DNA of 64,000 nt, from positions 105,214,001 through 105,278,000 of the forward strand of contig JBITNC010000001.1 in the NCBI GenBank assembly GCA_050084985.1, written 5' to 3'. The notes beneath the pieces were generated by a model. The model ran no database searches, was not told where the DNA came from, and worked only from the letters and a program-made list of their open reading frames with translations. The stretch is from Nageia nagi. Its lineage: Eukaryota; Pinophyta. The translations under genes were made by a program, and so were the position numbers. Below are positions 1 through 12,523 of this stretch, piece by piece (within the stretch, counting starts at the first letter, position 1; every line of letters starts with the position of its first letter).

Positions 1-1182
1 GTTGCATGCTCTCAATTTTATGTTGATAGATGATCAATTCTATAGAAAAAATTTTGATCAAACCTTATTAAGATGTGTGACTCATGATGAATCCTAGAGA
101 ATATTGCATGAATTTCATTATGGATTCTCTGGTGGGCATTACATTGGACCAACTATAGTAGCAAAAGTATTACAAGCTAGATATTATTGGCCCACCATAT
201 TTCAAGATTCATTCAATATTGCCTAAGAGTGTGATAAATGCAGTAGATTTATAGGAAAGAGAAGACAAGCTATCATGCCTCTTAAACCTATGGTAGTTGA
301 GGAACACTTCCAATAATGGGGTATGAACTTCATTGGTATTATAAACCCAAATTCTTTAGTAGGCCATAAGTTCATTTTGACTACGATAGACTACTTTAGT
401 AGATGGTCATAAGCTATGCCATGTAAGAATGCAAATCAAAAAGTAGTGATAAAAATGATTAAGAGAATAATCACTCGATTTAGAATTCCATAGACTATTA
501 TCTTAGATAATTGTTCGATATTTATTGGAGGTAAGTTGTCAAACTTTATTATTAAATATAGGATATATTGGTTATTCACTTCAAATTATTACCTACAAGG
601 TAATGGGTTGGTTGAATCAACTAATAAGAACTTAACCTAGATCATCAAAAGAATAATTGAAGGGAATACTATATAATGGCACACATAATTGGAATTTGCA
701 TTATGGGTAGATAGAATCAACATTAAATCAATAATCAAGACATCCCCATATGCACTAGTATATGGTAAAAGACCTATGTTACCTATACATATTGAGTTAT
801 TAGCATTAAAATTCCTACAAGAAATGGAGGAACATAACTTTGAGCCATTACAATCTAAGTATAATCAGCTCTTGAAATTGAAGGAAGATCAAAAAAAATC
901 TTATGAGTCATTTTAGCATTGCCAACACATTATTAAGAAATGGTTTGATAAAAAAAGTCTTTCCAGATGAAGTTTCAACCAGGTGACATAGTCCTCAAAT
1001 GAGATGAAGAAAGAGTAAAGCTTGACAGACACCAAAAATTTGATTCTCTTTAGAGTGGGCATTATATCATCACTCAAACCATGCAAAGTAATGCATTCAA
1101 ATTGCAAGATATCATTAGGTCCTAAGAATTACCTATTCTTATTAATGGGATCTATTTGAAACATTACCAAGTGATAAAGTGA
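1..1182 (+). pseudogene. Gypsy integrase remnant (element A)
   Basis: Integrase inserts retroelement cDNA into host DNA. The frame shows the zinc-binding HHCC region (HEFHYGFSGGHY, then ECDKCSRF), the catalytic core start (GMNFIGIINP, TTIDYFSRWS), a degenerate second-Asp region, a glutamate region (GNGLVESTNKNL) and a C-terminal part (FQPGDIVLK to LKHYQVIK). At least eight in-frame stops interrupt it, many at codons that read Gln or Trp in element B at 52600-53770. The N-terminus and all upstream pol lie outside the window. It is not functional. The family match rests on parallel alignment with element B. Confidence 0.85.
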
Positions 1183-1680
1183 TTTTGTAACACCTACCAC
1201 ATGCTGTAAAGTGTAGATACTTTATAAAAAAAATATTATTATTATATGTTCTATGCATAGTTACCAAAAAGTAGGTATTTTTTAATGCTTAATATTAAAT
1301 TAACATGATCTAGAGCTAATGCCAGTGTGTTGCTCGATTATCAACTAAATAGGGTAGCATTTAAGGAAAGATTTCCTTGGATTTCATAAATTGTTGCATG
1401 GGTACCACAAATTAAGTCTAGCATGCTTTGAGTTGAATCATCTAACTTATGCTAGCTCAATCCATACAATGCATGGATCTCAACATCCCCAAACATTAAT
1501 TTCCATTAATATAGGTATCAAAAACCTTAGATAAATAAAACTCCTCGCATACCCTCTAACTCAACACTTAGCCATTTTTGAGCATACGAGTTTTCAAAGC
1601 ATTCAAAGCTTACAGATTCTAGGGTCAAGTAAAGTGAGAAGACACAGAGTTGCAGGAGCTTGCATAAAGTGATTATGGTC
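1183..1680 (+). other. Intergenic spacer between integrase and the extra ORF (element A)
   Basis: No coding frame is visible. The spacer is homologous to 53770-54260 in element B and keeps blocks such as the stretch before the extra-ORF start, so it belongs to the element and is not a later insertion. It may hold a splice acceptor or promoter for the downstream ORF, but I see no decisive signal. Confidence 0.5.
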
Positions 1681-4600
1681 TCAAATGCAAACTAGAGGTT
1701 CTAAAAAGAGTGTTGACACCATGACAACTTCCCAATCTTCATCTATAGCTGAAATAGAGCAAGTTGATACTAACCTAATAGCCATGTAAGAAGAGTATCT
1801 AGAGAATGATCCAAGAGTAAACTAGACTAAAATGGGTGTGATGAATCACATCGATACATGGAGATTCAATCACATAGATACATGGAGATTCAATCACATA
1901 GATACATGGAGATTCAACCCCAATCTCATTCTTCTACAACACATGACATCTAAAGTTGTTAGAAAAGGGAAATCACTAGCACATTTGAAGAAGGATGTCA
2001 TGATTGACTAGAACCTAGCCTATGATGTGCCTTATGAATCATTTACTTACCCTAAGCTATTGTATTCAATGGTGCATAGACAAAATAGTAGGGCTATATA
2101 ATAAGAATGTTCAAGAACCCAGAGGAGGGAGATGAGTTAGAGCCAAAGTTTGAAGCAATACTAGAATACTCTCTAGACTCTATTGTCCAAGCATTTGCTA
2201 TCCCAGTTGACTGGACCTTCAATTTTAAAAAATAAATTGATTTAAAAAGAGAAAAGAATGACTTCTATGCTAACAAAGAAGAAATGATAAACTAGATTGT
2301 GAGAGATATCAAAATCATAGAGTTAAACAACTATGCACAAGCTATGAGATAACCTTATTTGAAAGAAAAAATGATAGAAAAGTGTTGCAAGCATTGGTAG
2401 TTATTTTGGAAAAGAAAACTCAAATTGAAGCAGATGAACCCATGGTATGTATGGCTTATAATATCATAGAGGCTTATGTCTGCTATGACATTCTAGCTTT
2501 CATTGCTAATGAGATAAAAAGATGTCTATTTAAAATTGAAATATCAAACTTCAAATATTATTCATATCTTTGGTGGCTCTTGGCCCATCAAAATCTTGAA
2601 AAACTTGTAGAAGTAGGGTTTCTAGTTCAACTGGTGGATCCTAAAGCTATAAGAATGCCAATTGACTTCATTGTGCCAATTTTGAGTAAGTTGCATGGAT
2701 CATACTATGAGATAATGAATAAATTCTATGCAATAATAGTACAAATTTGATCGAAAGACTCCCTAGCAAGCTATGTAAAAGTGTAATGTAGGAGCTATAA
2801 GGAGGAAACAAATTTGATGACTGGTACTTCCTAAAAGATCACATCATGATAATGAGGTATGGGTATTTTGAAAACCCCTTTTTCTTACCCAAGTATGTTA
2901 CCCTTTAATTGTATTCAATAGAGATGGGAAGCCAAATTTTTTTCATTGAGACCAAGTATGGGTCTGGGGGTAGTTTTAAATCTATTGTAGATATACCAAC
3001 TTCTACTAAAAATTTCACTCTTTTAGAATTAGATTGTAAAGATAGCATAATAGAATTCTTTGTACAAAATTTTAAACTATATATAGTGGAAATTACATGG
3101 ATGTATGACCCTATAGGATAAATGACTAAAGTAATAAGGTCAAGTAAGAAGCATCCAACCTTTTTCCATGACCATAGACCTCATATGGAATGTTTTGTAA
3201 ATAAAATTGAGTAAGAAGTAGAAATGTACCTTGAGTGGGAGTTCACACCTCTAAATAAGGCTTGGATGGCCCTTGAGGGAATAAAAAATATAGGAACTAC
3301 AAAAATAAGAGGTATTATTTTACCCTCAACCTAGAAATACTTGCCCAGTTAACAAGTTTTGGGTGGGGCCTCAATAAAATCCATTACTTTACAAAATTTA
3401 GATTTGAGTATACAATAAAGATTCATCACATCAAGAGTGAATTATTTGAAAAATTCAAATATTATAAGTTTTGGGAGGTTGAATATGCTAAAGACCCTTT
3501 ACCAAAATTAGGCTAGCCTCTTCCTCCAAATTTTCAAAGAAAATCTATCACAAAGGTGAGGCAAGCATAGATTGGATAGCCATCTAGCTCAGTAGAGCCT
3601 ATAAAGAAGGGAGAATAGAATCCCTTAGATATTAACACCACTTCATGGGAGTCTTCTCCAAAAAAGAGGAGAATTCAAACCCTTGTTAAGAAATAATAAA
3701 CCCTAAAGAAAGAAGAAAAACCTATTAAAAAGCCCTACACCAATCAGCCATAATCACAAAGGACTATGCCTCCACCTTCAAAAATCATAGAAGAAACTTC
3801 AAATGTTGTGGAAAAAGAGGTAAAAACATTTTGATACAAAGGAATTGCAAGAGCCTCAAGATGTAGACACTGGTGTCCAACAAAAAGTCCTAGCATACGA
3901 AGAAATCCCAAAAAAGGAATGCATGCAGGTTCAACAAGGTAGGGGGAATGTACTTAGAGCTAGTAGATCTACAACAGCTGCACCCAGAGGTGGATTAAGT
4001 GATGATGGTGATGATGATGATGAATCTAAGAGGAAAAGAGATTTTGAACCAATGGATAAAAATGATGATGATGATACGATCATGTAGGAGGCAAAGAAAG
4101 AGATAGAAATTCAAGATCTTACACCTCCCAAGTAATTAAAATCCACACAACAAGTCATGGCATCTACCTTAGGTGAAATTACTCCTTCCCATTCATTAAT
4201 TCCTACATCCTCCCAGGAGGAGATTAAATCTATTTTTTCTATACAAATTATAAAGCCCATTGATTGGGCAACTCTTTTTAATAAACCTCCTATGCTCCCT
4301 AAGTAACAATCAAGAATTTTGAGTAAAGTGATAGAAATGAGATATATTAAAGTAGCATAGATGTCTTTCAAAGAAGGACACCTGGATATTAATCCTATGG
4401 TAATAATTGATGTAAATATACAAAGTGCTCTGACAATTAACCAGTTCAAATTCCTTGTAAATACTTCAATGGTAATTGGTAAAAGTCTTTAAGAAATAGA
4501 GGCTAAGATAGAGAAATTAAATTAAAAAATAGATTAGTTTAAGAAAGACTGCTCCCTTAAAGACAAAACAGTGGCTAGGTTGTAGAATAAAAATAAAGAC

Positions 4601-5545
4601 TTGATGGTAAAGCTTGATAAGCAAAATTCAAAATTTGAAAAAAGCTTAACAACATCAAAGGCTAAGTTAGATAATGCCAATCAAATAATATAAGATCTTA
4701 AAGATCATGTTGTATTCATAGATGCTCAAAAGGTCAAGCAAGTTGAGGCTAAGCTACAAACTATCATTATTGCTAACAAAGTATTATCTAATGATAATTC
4801 AAAATTATTACTGCTCATAAAATATTTCAAAAAATCCTTAATAGAGCAAGTTAGAGACAAAATGGTGACATTATCACACTTGCATCTATTAAAAGACTAG
4901 GTACTCCAAGAAATTAAGCAATTCAACATACAAACCACTTTCCATCTACTGGCTCAAGATATTCCAAGGTCAATTTTAGAGAAAATGCAAAGTGGGTTAA
5001 GAGTCCTAACTGAGAAGGACATAGCAACCATTACTCCTAGACCTATATAATTGTATTTAAGGAGGATCTAGGATATATGCAAACTCCAAAATTTGGTGTT
5101 CAACATGGACATTGGTAAGCACCAGCTCATAACAAAGCTAGGATTCATTAATACATTCTTTGATTGAGATTAAAGCTCCCAAATTATGGAAAGAATATAA
5201 TAGACAAGGTAGTGCTGCCAATTAGGTAGCCAATACCATTCAATTTCTTGAGTAGTCCTTTTTTGATAAGTAAATCTTAGATTTACAATGAATAAATGAC
5301 CTCACTCAAGAGGCAATTACAAGGTTCTTGCATGTTGTAAGGTTAGAGAATGTTCTAATGGGCTTTAAAGCAAATACTATAAAGATTCAAGCATTCCTTA
5401 TTCGATCCCAAGTTGATTGTTAAGATATCAAGGATTTAAATAAAAATATGCACCCATTCCTCCTAGCAAAGTTGATTCCATAATCTAAGACCCCTACTAG
5501 ATATACATCTGAACAAGCTACTGGAAGCAACAACTAGTGGATCCT
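1681..5545 (+). pseudogene. Extra ORF downstream of integrase, unrecognised protein (element A copy)
   Basis: I do not recognise this protein. It occupies the position where some plant gypsy lineages (Athila-type) carry an env-like ORF, but I see no signal peptide or convincing membrane span. Order of segments: an N-terminal part (NHIDTWRF repeats near 1844); a central part (2382-2750) with KLVEVGFLVQLVDPKAIR; a well-conserved block (2909-3121) with IETKYGSGGSFKSIVDI and WMYDP; a Lys/Pro-rich stretch (about 3590-3840); an acidic run of Asp codons (4002-4075); and a Lys/Asn-rich, heptad-like region (about 4440-4760) consistent with a coiled coil. Element B carries the same segments in the same order. 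Several frameshifts and stops break it, and the start ATG seen in B is not preserved here. Confidence 0.7.
1844..1915 (+). repeat. Three tandem copies of a 24-bp unit in the extra ORF
   Basis: Three direct 24-bp copies begin at 1844, 1868 and 1892, encoding an 8-residue repeat around NHIDTWRF. Element B has a single copy at the same place (near 54440). The repeat length is a multiple of three, so the duplications kept the frame. Confidence 0.9.
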
Positions 5546-5828
5546 ATTCTCTAGTAGGCAAAAATCCTAAAGAGCTACCAGAAGATTGTATTCCTTCATA
5601 ATCACACTTTAAATTGGGGTAGTACATTATCATTCTTTTATTTTTTCATTCTTTTCACAAATTCTTTCTATTCTAATTCTATCCCCTTTAACATAAAATT
5701 TGTCTTTGCTATGAGCTCTTAATCTGAAGAATTTCAAGAGTTATTAAAAATCAACTATTGTATATATAATTTGGCTATTTTATAAGCAAGTCTTTATCTT
5801 AGATATTTTGCTTTATTAAAAATCCTTA

Positions 5829-6015
5829 CAAAGTGTCTAGGTGTTGTGTGAATACAAAGTATTCAAGATTTGTCTAAATACAGAGTGTTCAGGGAATATG
5901 TAAATATAAAGTGTCTAGGGGTTATGTAAATACAAAATGTTAGGGAGTTGTGTAAATACATAGTGTCCAAGGGTTGTGTAAATATAGAGTGTTTGGTGGT
6001 TGTGTAAATATAGGT
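5829..6015 (+). repeat. Short degenerate tandem repeat in the A LTR
   Basis: About six degenerate units of roughly 25-30 bp follow the pattern 'GTGTCTAGGGGTTGTGTAAA' plus a few bases. The equivalent arrays lie at about 46000-46150 and 58440-58590 in the B LTRs, where the units read AGGAGTTGTAAATACA. Confidence 0.75.
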
Positions 6016-6024
6016 CCAAGATAT

Positions 6025-6300
6025 CAAACAAAGCCCATCGATTTTGAGTGGTGACTTCATAGTTTTTGGTGAAAATCAATGGGTCCCAAAATAGGCAATG
6101 GTAGGTGAAGATTCATAAAGAAATAAAACATATTCCATCAATTTTTAGCAATGATGTCATAAGTTTTTGATGAAAATCAATGAGTGCCAGAATAGGTAAT
6201 GGCGAGTGAAGATTCACAAAGATATCAAATAGATCCTATTAATTTTGAGCAATGACATCATATTTTTTTGGTAAAAATCAATACATCTTGGAAGAGCAAG
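6025..6300 (+). repeat. Tandem repeat of about 100 bp in the A LTR
   Basis: Units start around 'CCCATCGATTTTGAG', 'CCATCAATTTTTAGC' and 'CCTATTAATTTTGAGC', near 6037, 6136 and 6236. Each continues with a TGATGAAAATCAATG-like block. The B LTRs have four units at the same place. Confidence 0.8.
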
Positions 6301-6884
6301 ACCATCAATAAAGCCCAGAAAAAGGAAATGAGATCCACTAAATTGAGGTAAGAGTAATGGATAAGAAGTAACACCTGAGTCCACCTTATCTTCAGTGTTT
6401 GACCCCTGAGGTCCTGTTAATGTGTCGACTCCAACTCATTTCCACATAATAGTGGTAGTTCCTTCTCAAATTAAGTTGATATATTATTCACAAATCCTAA
6501 TTACTTTGTTCATTCATAACTACAGTATGAATAATCAATAGTTGCAAAGAAGTAGATAGCTATTAATAGAGCATAATGCTTGATCATACCTATCAAATTA
6601 TAGATGATTACTCATTTAATCAGCTACAGTGAATTTTCAATCAACTACAAGGCCAAAGAAGGAGCAATCAATGACATGTTAGAAGGATTACAATTCTATG
6701 GGCATGACTATTCAAAAATTACAAATTCTCAACTAGTCATGTTGTTGGTACTTGCTCACTATGTAATCTAGCATAGTTGTAGTATTTATTGTGAATATTT
6801 TTATGCACTAGCTACATTCAAGATATGTAATTATGCATATCAATGAGATACAACCACCTAATAGTGGAGAAATATGTATAAATG

Positions 6885-6892
6885 GTAAATTG
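6885..6892. repeat. hAT target-site duplication, left copy
   Basis: GTAAATTG immediately precedes the left end of the hAT element. ATAAATTG (18283-18290) immediately follows its right end. Eight bases is the normal hAT duplication length. Confidence 0.85.
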
Positions 6893-7667
6893 CATAGAAT
6901 AAAAAGATGGTTTTTTGAAAATATGATTGAGGGCCAAAGACATAAAAATGGCCTCCAAACGATCAAAATACATTGAATACAGTAAAAATTCACAGCTCTA
7001 AAAATATGAAAATACAAAAAAATGGAGGGAAAATGGACAAGAAATGGAAAAGAAATGGAAAATATGGGGAAAATAAATGATCAAAAAATGGAAAATATGG
7101 CAAATAAATGGACAAAAGATGGGGAAAGGATGGAAAATTCAAGGAAAAAATGTGATGCATTGAAAAATTTAAATAAAAAAAAAAGTAATTTTTTAACTTT
7201 TTCTATATAATATGCTTATCTAATTACCATAAATGATTAAATCATTCACATAAATGATCATATCATCTACCAACTATTAAGTTACAAACAAATTCATATT
7301 TCATAAATCATATCATCGATATATGAAAATAAAAGGCATCTACAAATGTCTATTAGTTCATAAGTTATAAATCTACTAGTAGTAGTACTGTCACTACTAT
7401 GACACTATCCCATACACTCATGAGTCATAATGCCACTAAGTGTCCATTGCTAACTTGCTAAGAACCAACAAAGTACAAAATGCAAATAATCATAAATAAT
7501 TAAAAATAATGTCTTATGAGTCATGACTCCATGTGTGGGTATTGGGTACTCATCAATATGTGTAGTCTAGGGCTCTAGTCCTTTTACTATGCAATCGATC
7601 ACCACCACTAGTACTATGGCTACCAGTACTGGTACCACATGCTCCACTAATAGGTGTAGTAGGATAC
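6893..7667. other. hAT left subterminal and 3' non-coding region
   Basis: There is no gene here. From 7020 to 7150 a purine-rich stretch carries several AAATGGA(A/C)AA repeats. Subterminal repeats of this kind are common transposase-binding regions in hAT elements. From 7200 to 7560 I see AT-rich sequence with short direct repeats only. Confidence 0.6.
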
Positions 7668-10534
7668 TTAGAATGGTGGTCTTGTAGGGGTAGGAGTACT
7701 ATGAGGAGGCAATCCTAAACTACTAGAACCACCACCAACACTCTTGAGAGGCTTTTGCCTAATCCTTTGGTATCGAATGAGTGGCTTATCATTGTCAAGC
7801 TCACTCTCAATGTCTCAAAAAACCTAATGCTCATAAACTTGGTGAGGTCCAACACCATGATCAATCTCCATAGGAGGAAATGGATCAAAATGCTGATGCT
7901 CCTCCTCCTCATCTTCTGCATGTTCCTCCTCCTTGCCCTCATCTACAAGTTCATCTATCTCCTGCTCCATGTTAAGCCATTCTTCTCAAAATGCTTCATG
8001 TAACTCCTCCTCTGGATCTACCACTACATTCATTGGAGGTACATCACTGTCAAAAAAATAAAAAATAAGTCAACATTTATGATTTTATAGGACCTATCAA
8101 GATATTTTAAAAATCACATGTAGGGGGGTGCTAGGTGGGAGTAAAAATGAAGAAGATAACCTATATGAGGGATGAATAGTAGTCAAGTTAATGGGCTCAT
8201 CCTCATCCTTCTTTTGCAGTTGCCTCACATATAATCATAGATTGACATAAATGTACACAATATCATTCAAGCATTGTGTTTTCAACCTATAAACATAAAA
8301 AAAAATGAGATAATGATAATTGAGAGTGAGATTCAAGAAGTAAGAAATTTCCATTGCATTTTGAAAGTTGACAGGAATCATAATTGGAATGAATCAAATT
8401 ACTAACTTGTTGCACTTCTTGGAGTGAATTTTTTCAAATGCACTCCAATTGCTATCACATCCTAAAGTGCTACATGTTTGACTAAGGATGCGAATAACAA
8501 ATCTTTGAAACTCAGGTGTTTCACCACCAAAATTTGCCCACCACAACTCTAAAAAATGTAGTAATATCAAATCAAAAAATATTAAATATTTAAATGCCTA
8601 AATGTATAAACTTAAAACTTAAAAGTAATGCATGAAATTTGTATTTTTCTCACCTAGAGCAATCATGAAATGTGCCTCTCTAGTGGATTGATACCCAAAG
8701 AGGCATCTTGAGTGCTTGTATGACTCAAGCTCCTTGAATATTTTGGATTGAATGGTAGGATCTTGAACCATACCAACTACACATTTTGCAAGGCCCAAGT
8801 TAGCATGAGTATCAGACTTGTATTTTGAGTTTGATGCAAAATACAAGATAGGGTTTAAGATGGCCCCTGCTCCATGAATAGGGTGATACAGCATATTCCA
8901 CCATGCCCAAAACTCCATGTGCTTATTACCAAACTCATTATTCTCATCAAGGTGGTCTATATAATAATACATTATGGCCTCCTTGGCCCTAGCCATAGCC
9001 TCATACAAATAGCCCATAGTGGGCCTATCACTAACAACAAAATGTAGGACTCATACAAGTGGTCCTATCATGCTACAAATCTCTCTGAGCATCACCCAAA
9101 AATCATCCATGTATATCAATGAAGACATGACCATACCCTCTGGCCTCATGCTCATGGTTGTATCACTCCACTCTCTAGAAATAAACATGGAACACAACTC
9201 ATGCATGTTCTAAAATAGTGACTAAAGGCTAATGAAATTAGAGGCAAAACATGTAACTCTTAGGCACAATAATTCCCTATCATTAGTGTGTACCTCCTCA
9301 TCATACTAAGAATAGTGGTTTTATTATAAATCTACCTAGTAACATAAAATAATAAATTAAGAATCAAGATAGTCTAAGAGTAAGAATATAAGATAAGAAA
9401 AAAATATGATAAGATAAAACAAGATAAGATAGATGTACCTTGTGACTTGGTCAATCACCTCTTTCACCTAATCCATTTTTATTATGTCCTCCAAAAGATG
9501 ATCAATTCAATGACAAGCACATGGATTCCAATACAATTACTGCAACATAACTAGAAGCATTGTCTGTGATCACCTGAACAACATGCTTCGGCCCCACCTC
9601 CTTTATAAATTGATCCAATAAGTCACATAACAAGTTTGCATCTTTTGCCTTATTAGATGCATTAACAAATTTCTTAAATATTGTCCCATATTTGGAGTAT
9701 ACCAAAAAATTAATCAAGCTTCTACTCTTACTATCTGAACACCCATCAAATAGTATTGTGCAACTTGATAACTTCCAAGATTCTTCAATATCAACCACTC
9801 TAAAAATAGTAAAATAAAAATAAAATAAATTATAAAACAACTAAATAAAAAATGTGATTTAAAAAATGTAATACATATTGTCTATTGAAATTTGATATCA
9901 CTATTTACATACCTATCATGAACATTTTGCTTGAGATCTTTCATGAGATACCCTTGCATTTTTGCATGAGTAGGGCCCACATACCTAGGTCCAATGTTAG
10001 CCACTGCATCAATCGTTGGTTGCCAAAATACACTCCTAGTAATGTGTATTGGAACTCTTTCATAATAGATCAATTTTGCCAACATCAAATTAGCTTCTTT
10101 CTTCTTCTTCTTCTTTAGCATACTCATAATGGATGGTTGGGATCTAGGATTTATCTAGGGTTGAAAGTAGGAATGGACTCCAACCCTTCCAGGGTATCCA
10201 CTTCCACTAGGTCTACTAGCACTTGCACTTGCACTGTCACCTATACTTGGACTAGACACATTTCCACATGAAGAGCTTATCCCTCCTAGCTCCATTCGAA
10301 ATGCTTATTTCCTCTCTTTTTTCTCAATAATAGAATCCAAGGCTCTAAATGCATACAAAGTAAGATATGGAGTTACTTTTGGGCAACTCTCTACGTCACT
10401 CCTTGGTCTCCTGAAAATATGCCCTTTGAACCTTGTAATTGTTCCTTGGATAGGCTTGCCACAAGGATTGCAACTAAAATGCTAATAATTGCCACAAACC
10501 CCCTCAATTGGAGTCACATATTGCCAAAACCTGT
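7668..10534 (-). pseudogene. hAT transposase (BED finger, DUF659, hAT dimerisation), interrupted
   Basis: It catalysed cut-and-paste transposition of the surrounding hAT element. Exons on the minus strand, inferred from GT-AG borders: 10534-9913 (BED finger CNPCGKPIQGTITRFKGH, then a Ser-rich linker and poly-Lys), 9799-9439 (DUF659: LFDGCSDSKSRSLINFLVY, VVQVITDNASSYVA, then CACH-like), 9335-8654 (MGYLYEAMARAKEAI, NMLYHPIHGAG), 8548-8407 (dimerisation: IRILSQTCSTLGCDSNWS), 8286-8161 and 8046-7668 (acidic Glu/Asp C-terminus). The 5' end of the BED exon continues beyond element F at 17653. A few in-frame stops (for example in the BED finger and the DUF659 exon) disable it, but the splice sites look intact. 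The domain assignment is strong. Confidence 0.9.
10530..10534. repeat. Element F target-site duplication, left copy
   Basis: CCTGT here pairs with CCTAT at 17653-17657. Joining the hAT reading frame across this site gives a continuous BED-domain start (ELNRFWQYVTPIEGV), which independently supports the boundary. Confidence 0.85.
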
Positions 10535-11384
10535 TGTTTACAAATAAAATTGAGTATGCAAATAAGTAAATAAGCAAATATCTGCAAACTCAATATTATC
10601 TATATTTAAGCTATGGATAGCAATTTATTCTAGATAACAATAAACAAAATAACCAATTCAGAAGTGTAATTGTACCAACCAAGACTGTAATTTGTGTACT
10701 TACCTCATGGAATATACCTAACAACGAAAGATGTAGATGTTGGCGATGTACTGATGATGAGCTACCTTTCCAACAACATCGTGACCTGTAAGGATGCAAC
10801 AAGAGGATCGTGGGCGGTCTGTTTCAATGATATAAGAGCACCGATGGTGTTCTTCCATTCACAAAGTAGCAATGGTGGCCTTCATTTGATGGTTTTGACC
10901 TCTCAATTGAGTCCAGAACTTCAATACGGATGTGTCAGATAGTAGTGTGATATCAATAGATCATGCATGTCAGGATAGCTCACGAAAGGAAGCACACAAA
11001 CCATAGCCTTATAGGCGGTACCAAGAGATACCTTAAGGGATAGCCACTTACAAGACCATACACGGGATCATGTGTATCCTTGTTATGTGGACTTACTATT
11101 AGATCCCTTATTTATATAGATAATAGATAATACAACCCATGGGTCGGCATGCATCTACATAAATAAGGATAATTCATAATATTCAAGATAAACACACCAA
11201 TAACAAGATAATGCATGCAATATTCAAGATAATCCATGCAATATTCAAGATAATCATTACGAAATTCATATTCAAGATAAACATTGATATTATCACTTTA
11301 ATACAATCAAGACATATATTTATGCCAAGCATATTTCATTAATTTATTGATTTTAAAACATAAATTCATTTTTATGTGTTAACA
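10535..11384 (-). repeat. Element F 3' LTR (left)
   Basis: It starts TGTTTACA and ends TGTTAACA as read on the plus strand, a TG...CA LTR with short inverted ends. It is nearly identical in length and order to 16801-17652. It contains three copies of a block around 'GCAATATTCAAGATAATC' (11216-11275), a TATATAAATA-type TATA box on the minus strand near 11112, and one copy of the 16-bp GGAYC...GGTCC motif (10805-10820). Confidence 0.93.
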
Positions 11385-11397
11385 GATGCCCCACTTT
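11385..11397 (-). other. Polypurine tract of element F
   Basis: On the minus strand this reads AAAGTGGGGCATC and lies directly before the TG of the 3' LTR. This is the expected plus-strand primer position. Confidence 0.7.
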
Positions 11398-11764
11398 GGA
11401 TGTGAAATCGAAAGAAACATGAGGTGACTTGAGATTTTGCATTCAAAGTAAAAACACAACATCATAGCAAATAATTTTGATAAGCAATGATAAACATTAA
11501 CCATTCTAAACTTAAACAACATCATGATAAAGCTTATTAGCACTAGATATAGGTTGAGAAAACTCCCTTTTGGTATTACCTTGGGCATGCTTGCCCCTTG
11601 CATTTTGCTGTAGAAGGTGATAGCCTGATATACCTGATAATCTAATAATCTGATAATATTGTCATAATGTTGATGACCCATGACAACAAACCTGACAACA
11701 CACACATGATAATGATCGGACAGACGACTTGACCACACATGTCGACCGGACGACAACTTGACAA

Positions 11765-11944
11765 GACCACATCACAAGATAAGACATAATAACACATGAC
11801 ACCATACATGACCACATCACAAGATAAGACATGATGACACATGACACCATACATGACCACACCACAAGACAAGACATGACAACACATGACAACACACATG
11901 ACCAACTCACAAGACAAGACATGATAACCATAACCACACACAGG
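11765..11944. repeat. Tandem array, 45 bp x 4 (element F)
   Basis: The anchor GACCACATCACAAGA recurs at 11765, 11810, 11855 and 11900, an exact 45-bp period. The units are rich in ACA/ATGAC. Confidence 0.9.
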
Positions 11945-11947
11945 GGA

Positions 11948-12523
11948 GAGCTAAGTTCCACACAACTGAGCCTTTGCACCAAGAGGTGTACTACAGTTGC
12001 ATAAGAACTGAAATCCACAAAATAATGATAAGCTGATGGGGGAGAGCTAAGTTCCACACAACTGAGCCTTTGCACCAAGAGGTGTACTACAGTTGCATAA
12101 GAACCGAACTCTACAAAACAATGATAAGCTGATATGTGAGAGCTAAGTTCCACACAACTGAGCCTTCGCACCAAGAGGTGTACTGTAGTTGCATAAGAAC
12201 TGAACTCCACAAAACAATGATAAGTTGATATGTGAGAGCTAAGTTCCACACAACTGAGCCTTCGCACCAAGAGGTATACTGCAGTTGCATAAGAACTGAA
12301 CTCTACAAAATAATGATAAGCTGATATGTGAGAGCTAAGTTACACACAACTGAGCCTTTGCACCAAGAGGTGTATTGCAGTTGCATAAGAGCTGAACTCT
12401 GCAAAACAATGATAAGCTAATATGTGAGAGCTAAGTTCCACATAACTGAGCCTTCGCACCAAGAGGTGTACTGCAGTTACATAAGAATTGAACTCTGTAA
12501 AACAAGTGATAAGCTGATAATGG
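11948..12523. repeat. Tandem array, 96 bp x 6 (element F)
   Basis: The anchor GAGCTAAGTT occurs at 11948, 12044, 12140, 12236, 12332 and 12428, an exact 96-bp period. A second landmark in each unit is CACCAAGAGGTGTACT. Because 96 is a multiple of three, the minus strand reads open as a 32-residue repeat. I treat that as a by-product and not as a gene. Confidence 0.95.

Larger units (their letters stand above)
1..6892 (+). mobile_element. Element A: 3' part of a Ty3/gypsy retrotransposon (same family as element B)
   Basis: The window opens inside the integrase of a gypsy element. An unrecognised long ORF and a 3' LTR follow. The order and sequence match the 3' half of element B (52600-60100) along the whole length, so both belong to one family. 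The 5' half lies outside the window. The LTR is cut at 6892 by the hAT transposon and resumes at 18291 with the next bases of the B-type LTR. All reading frames are broken by stops and frameshifts. Confidence 0.85.
5587..6892 (+). repeat. 3' LTR of element A, first part (interrupted by hAT)
   Basis: The LTR begins at TGTATTCC, after a partly purine-rich tract, at the position matching TGTATT at 58119 in element B. It aligns with both B LTRs until 6892, where the hAT transposon begins. It resumes at 18291 and is truncated at 18493. Two tandem-repeat blocks lie inside it. Confidence 0.75.

Noticed and set aside
4002-4075. GAT-repeat microsatellite
   Set aside because: It encodes the Asp-rich segment of the extra ORF and is shared with element B near 56525, so it is part of that ORF.
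7715-8003. Two overlapping open frames, one per strand, as separate genes
   Set aside because: They lie over the acidic last exon of the hAT transposase. The intact frame there explains them.
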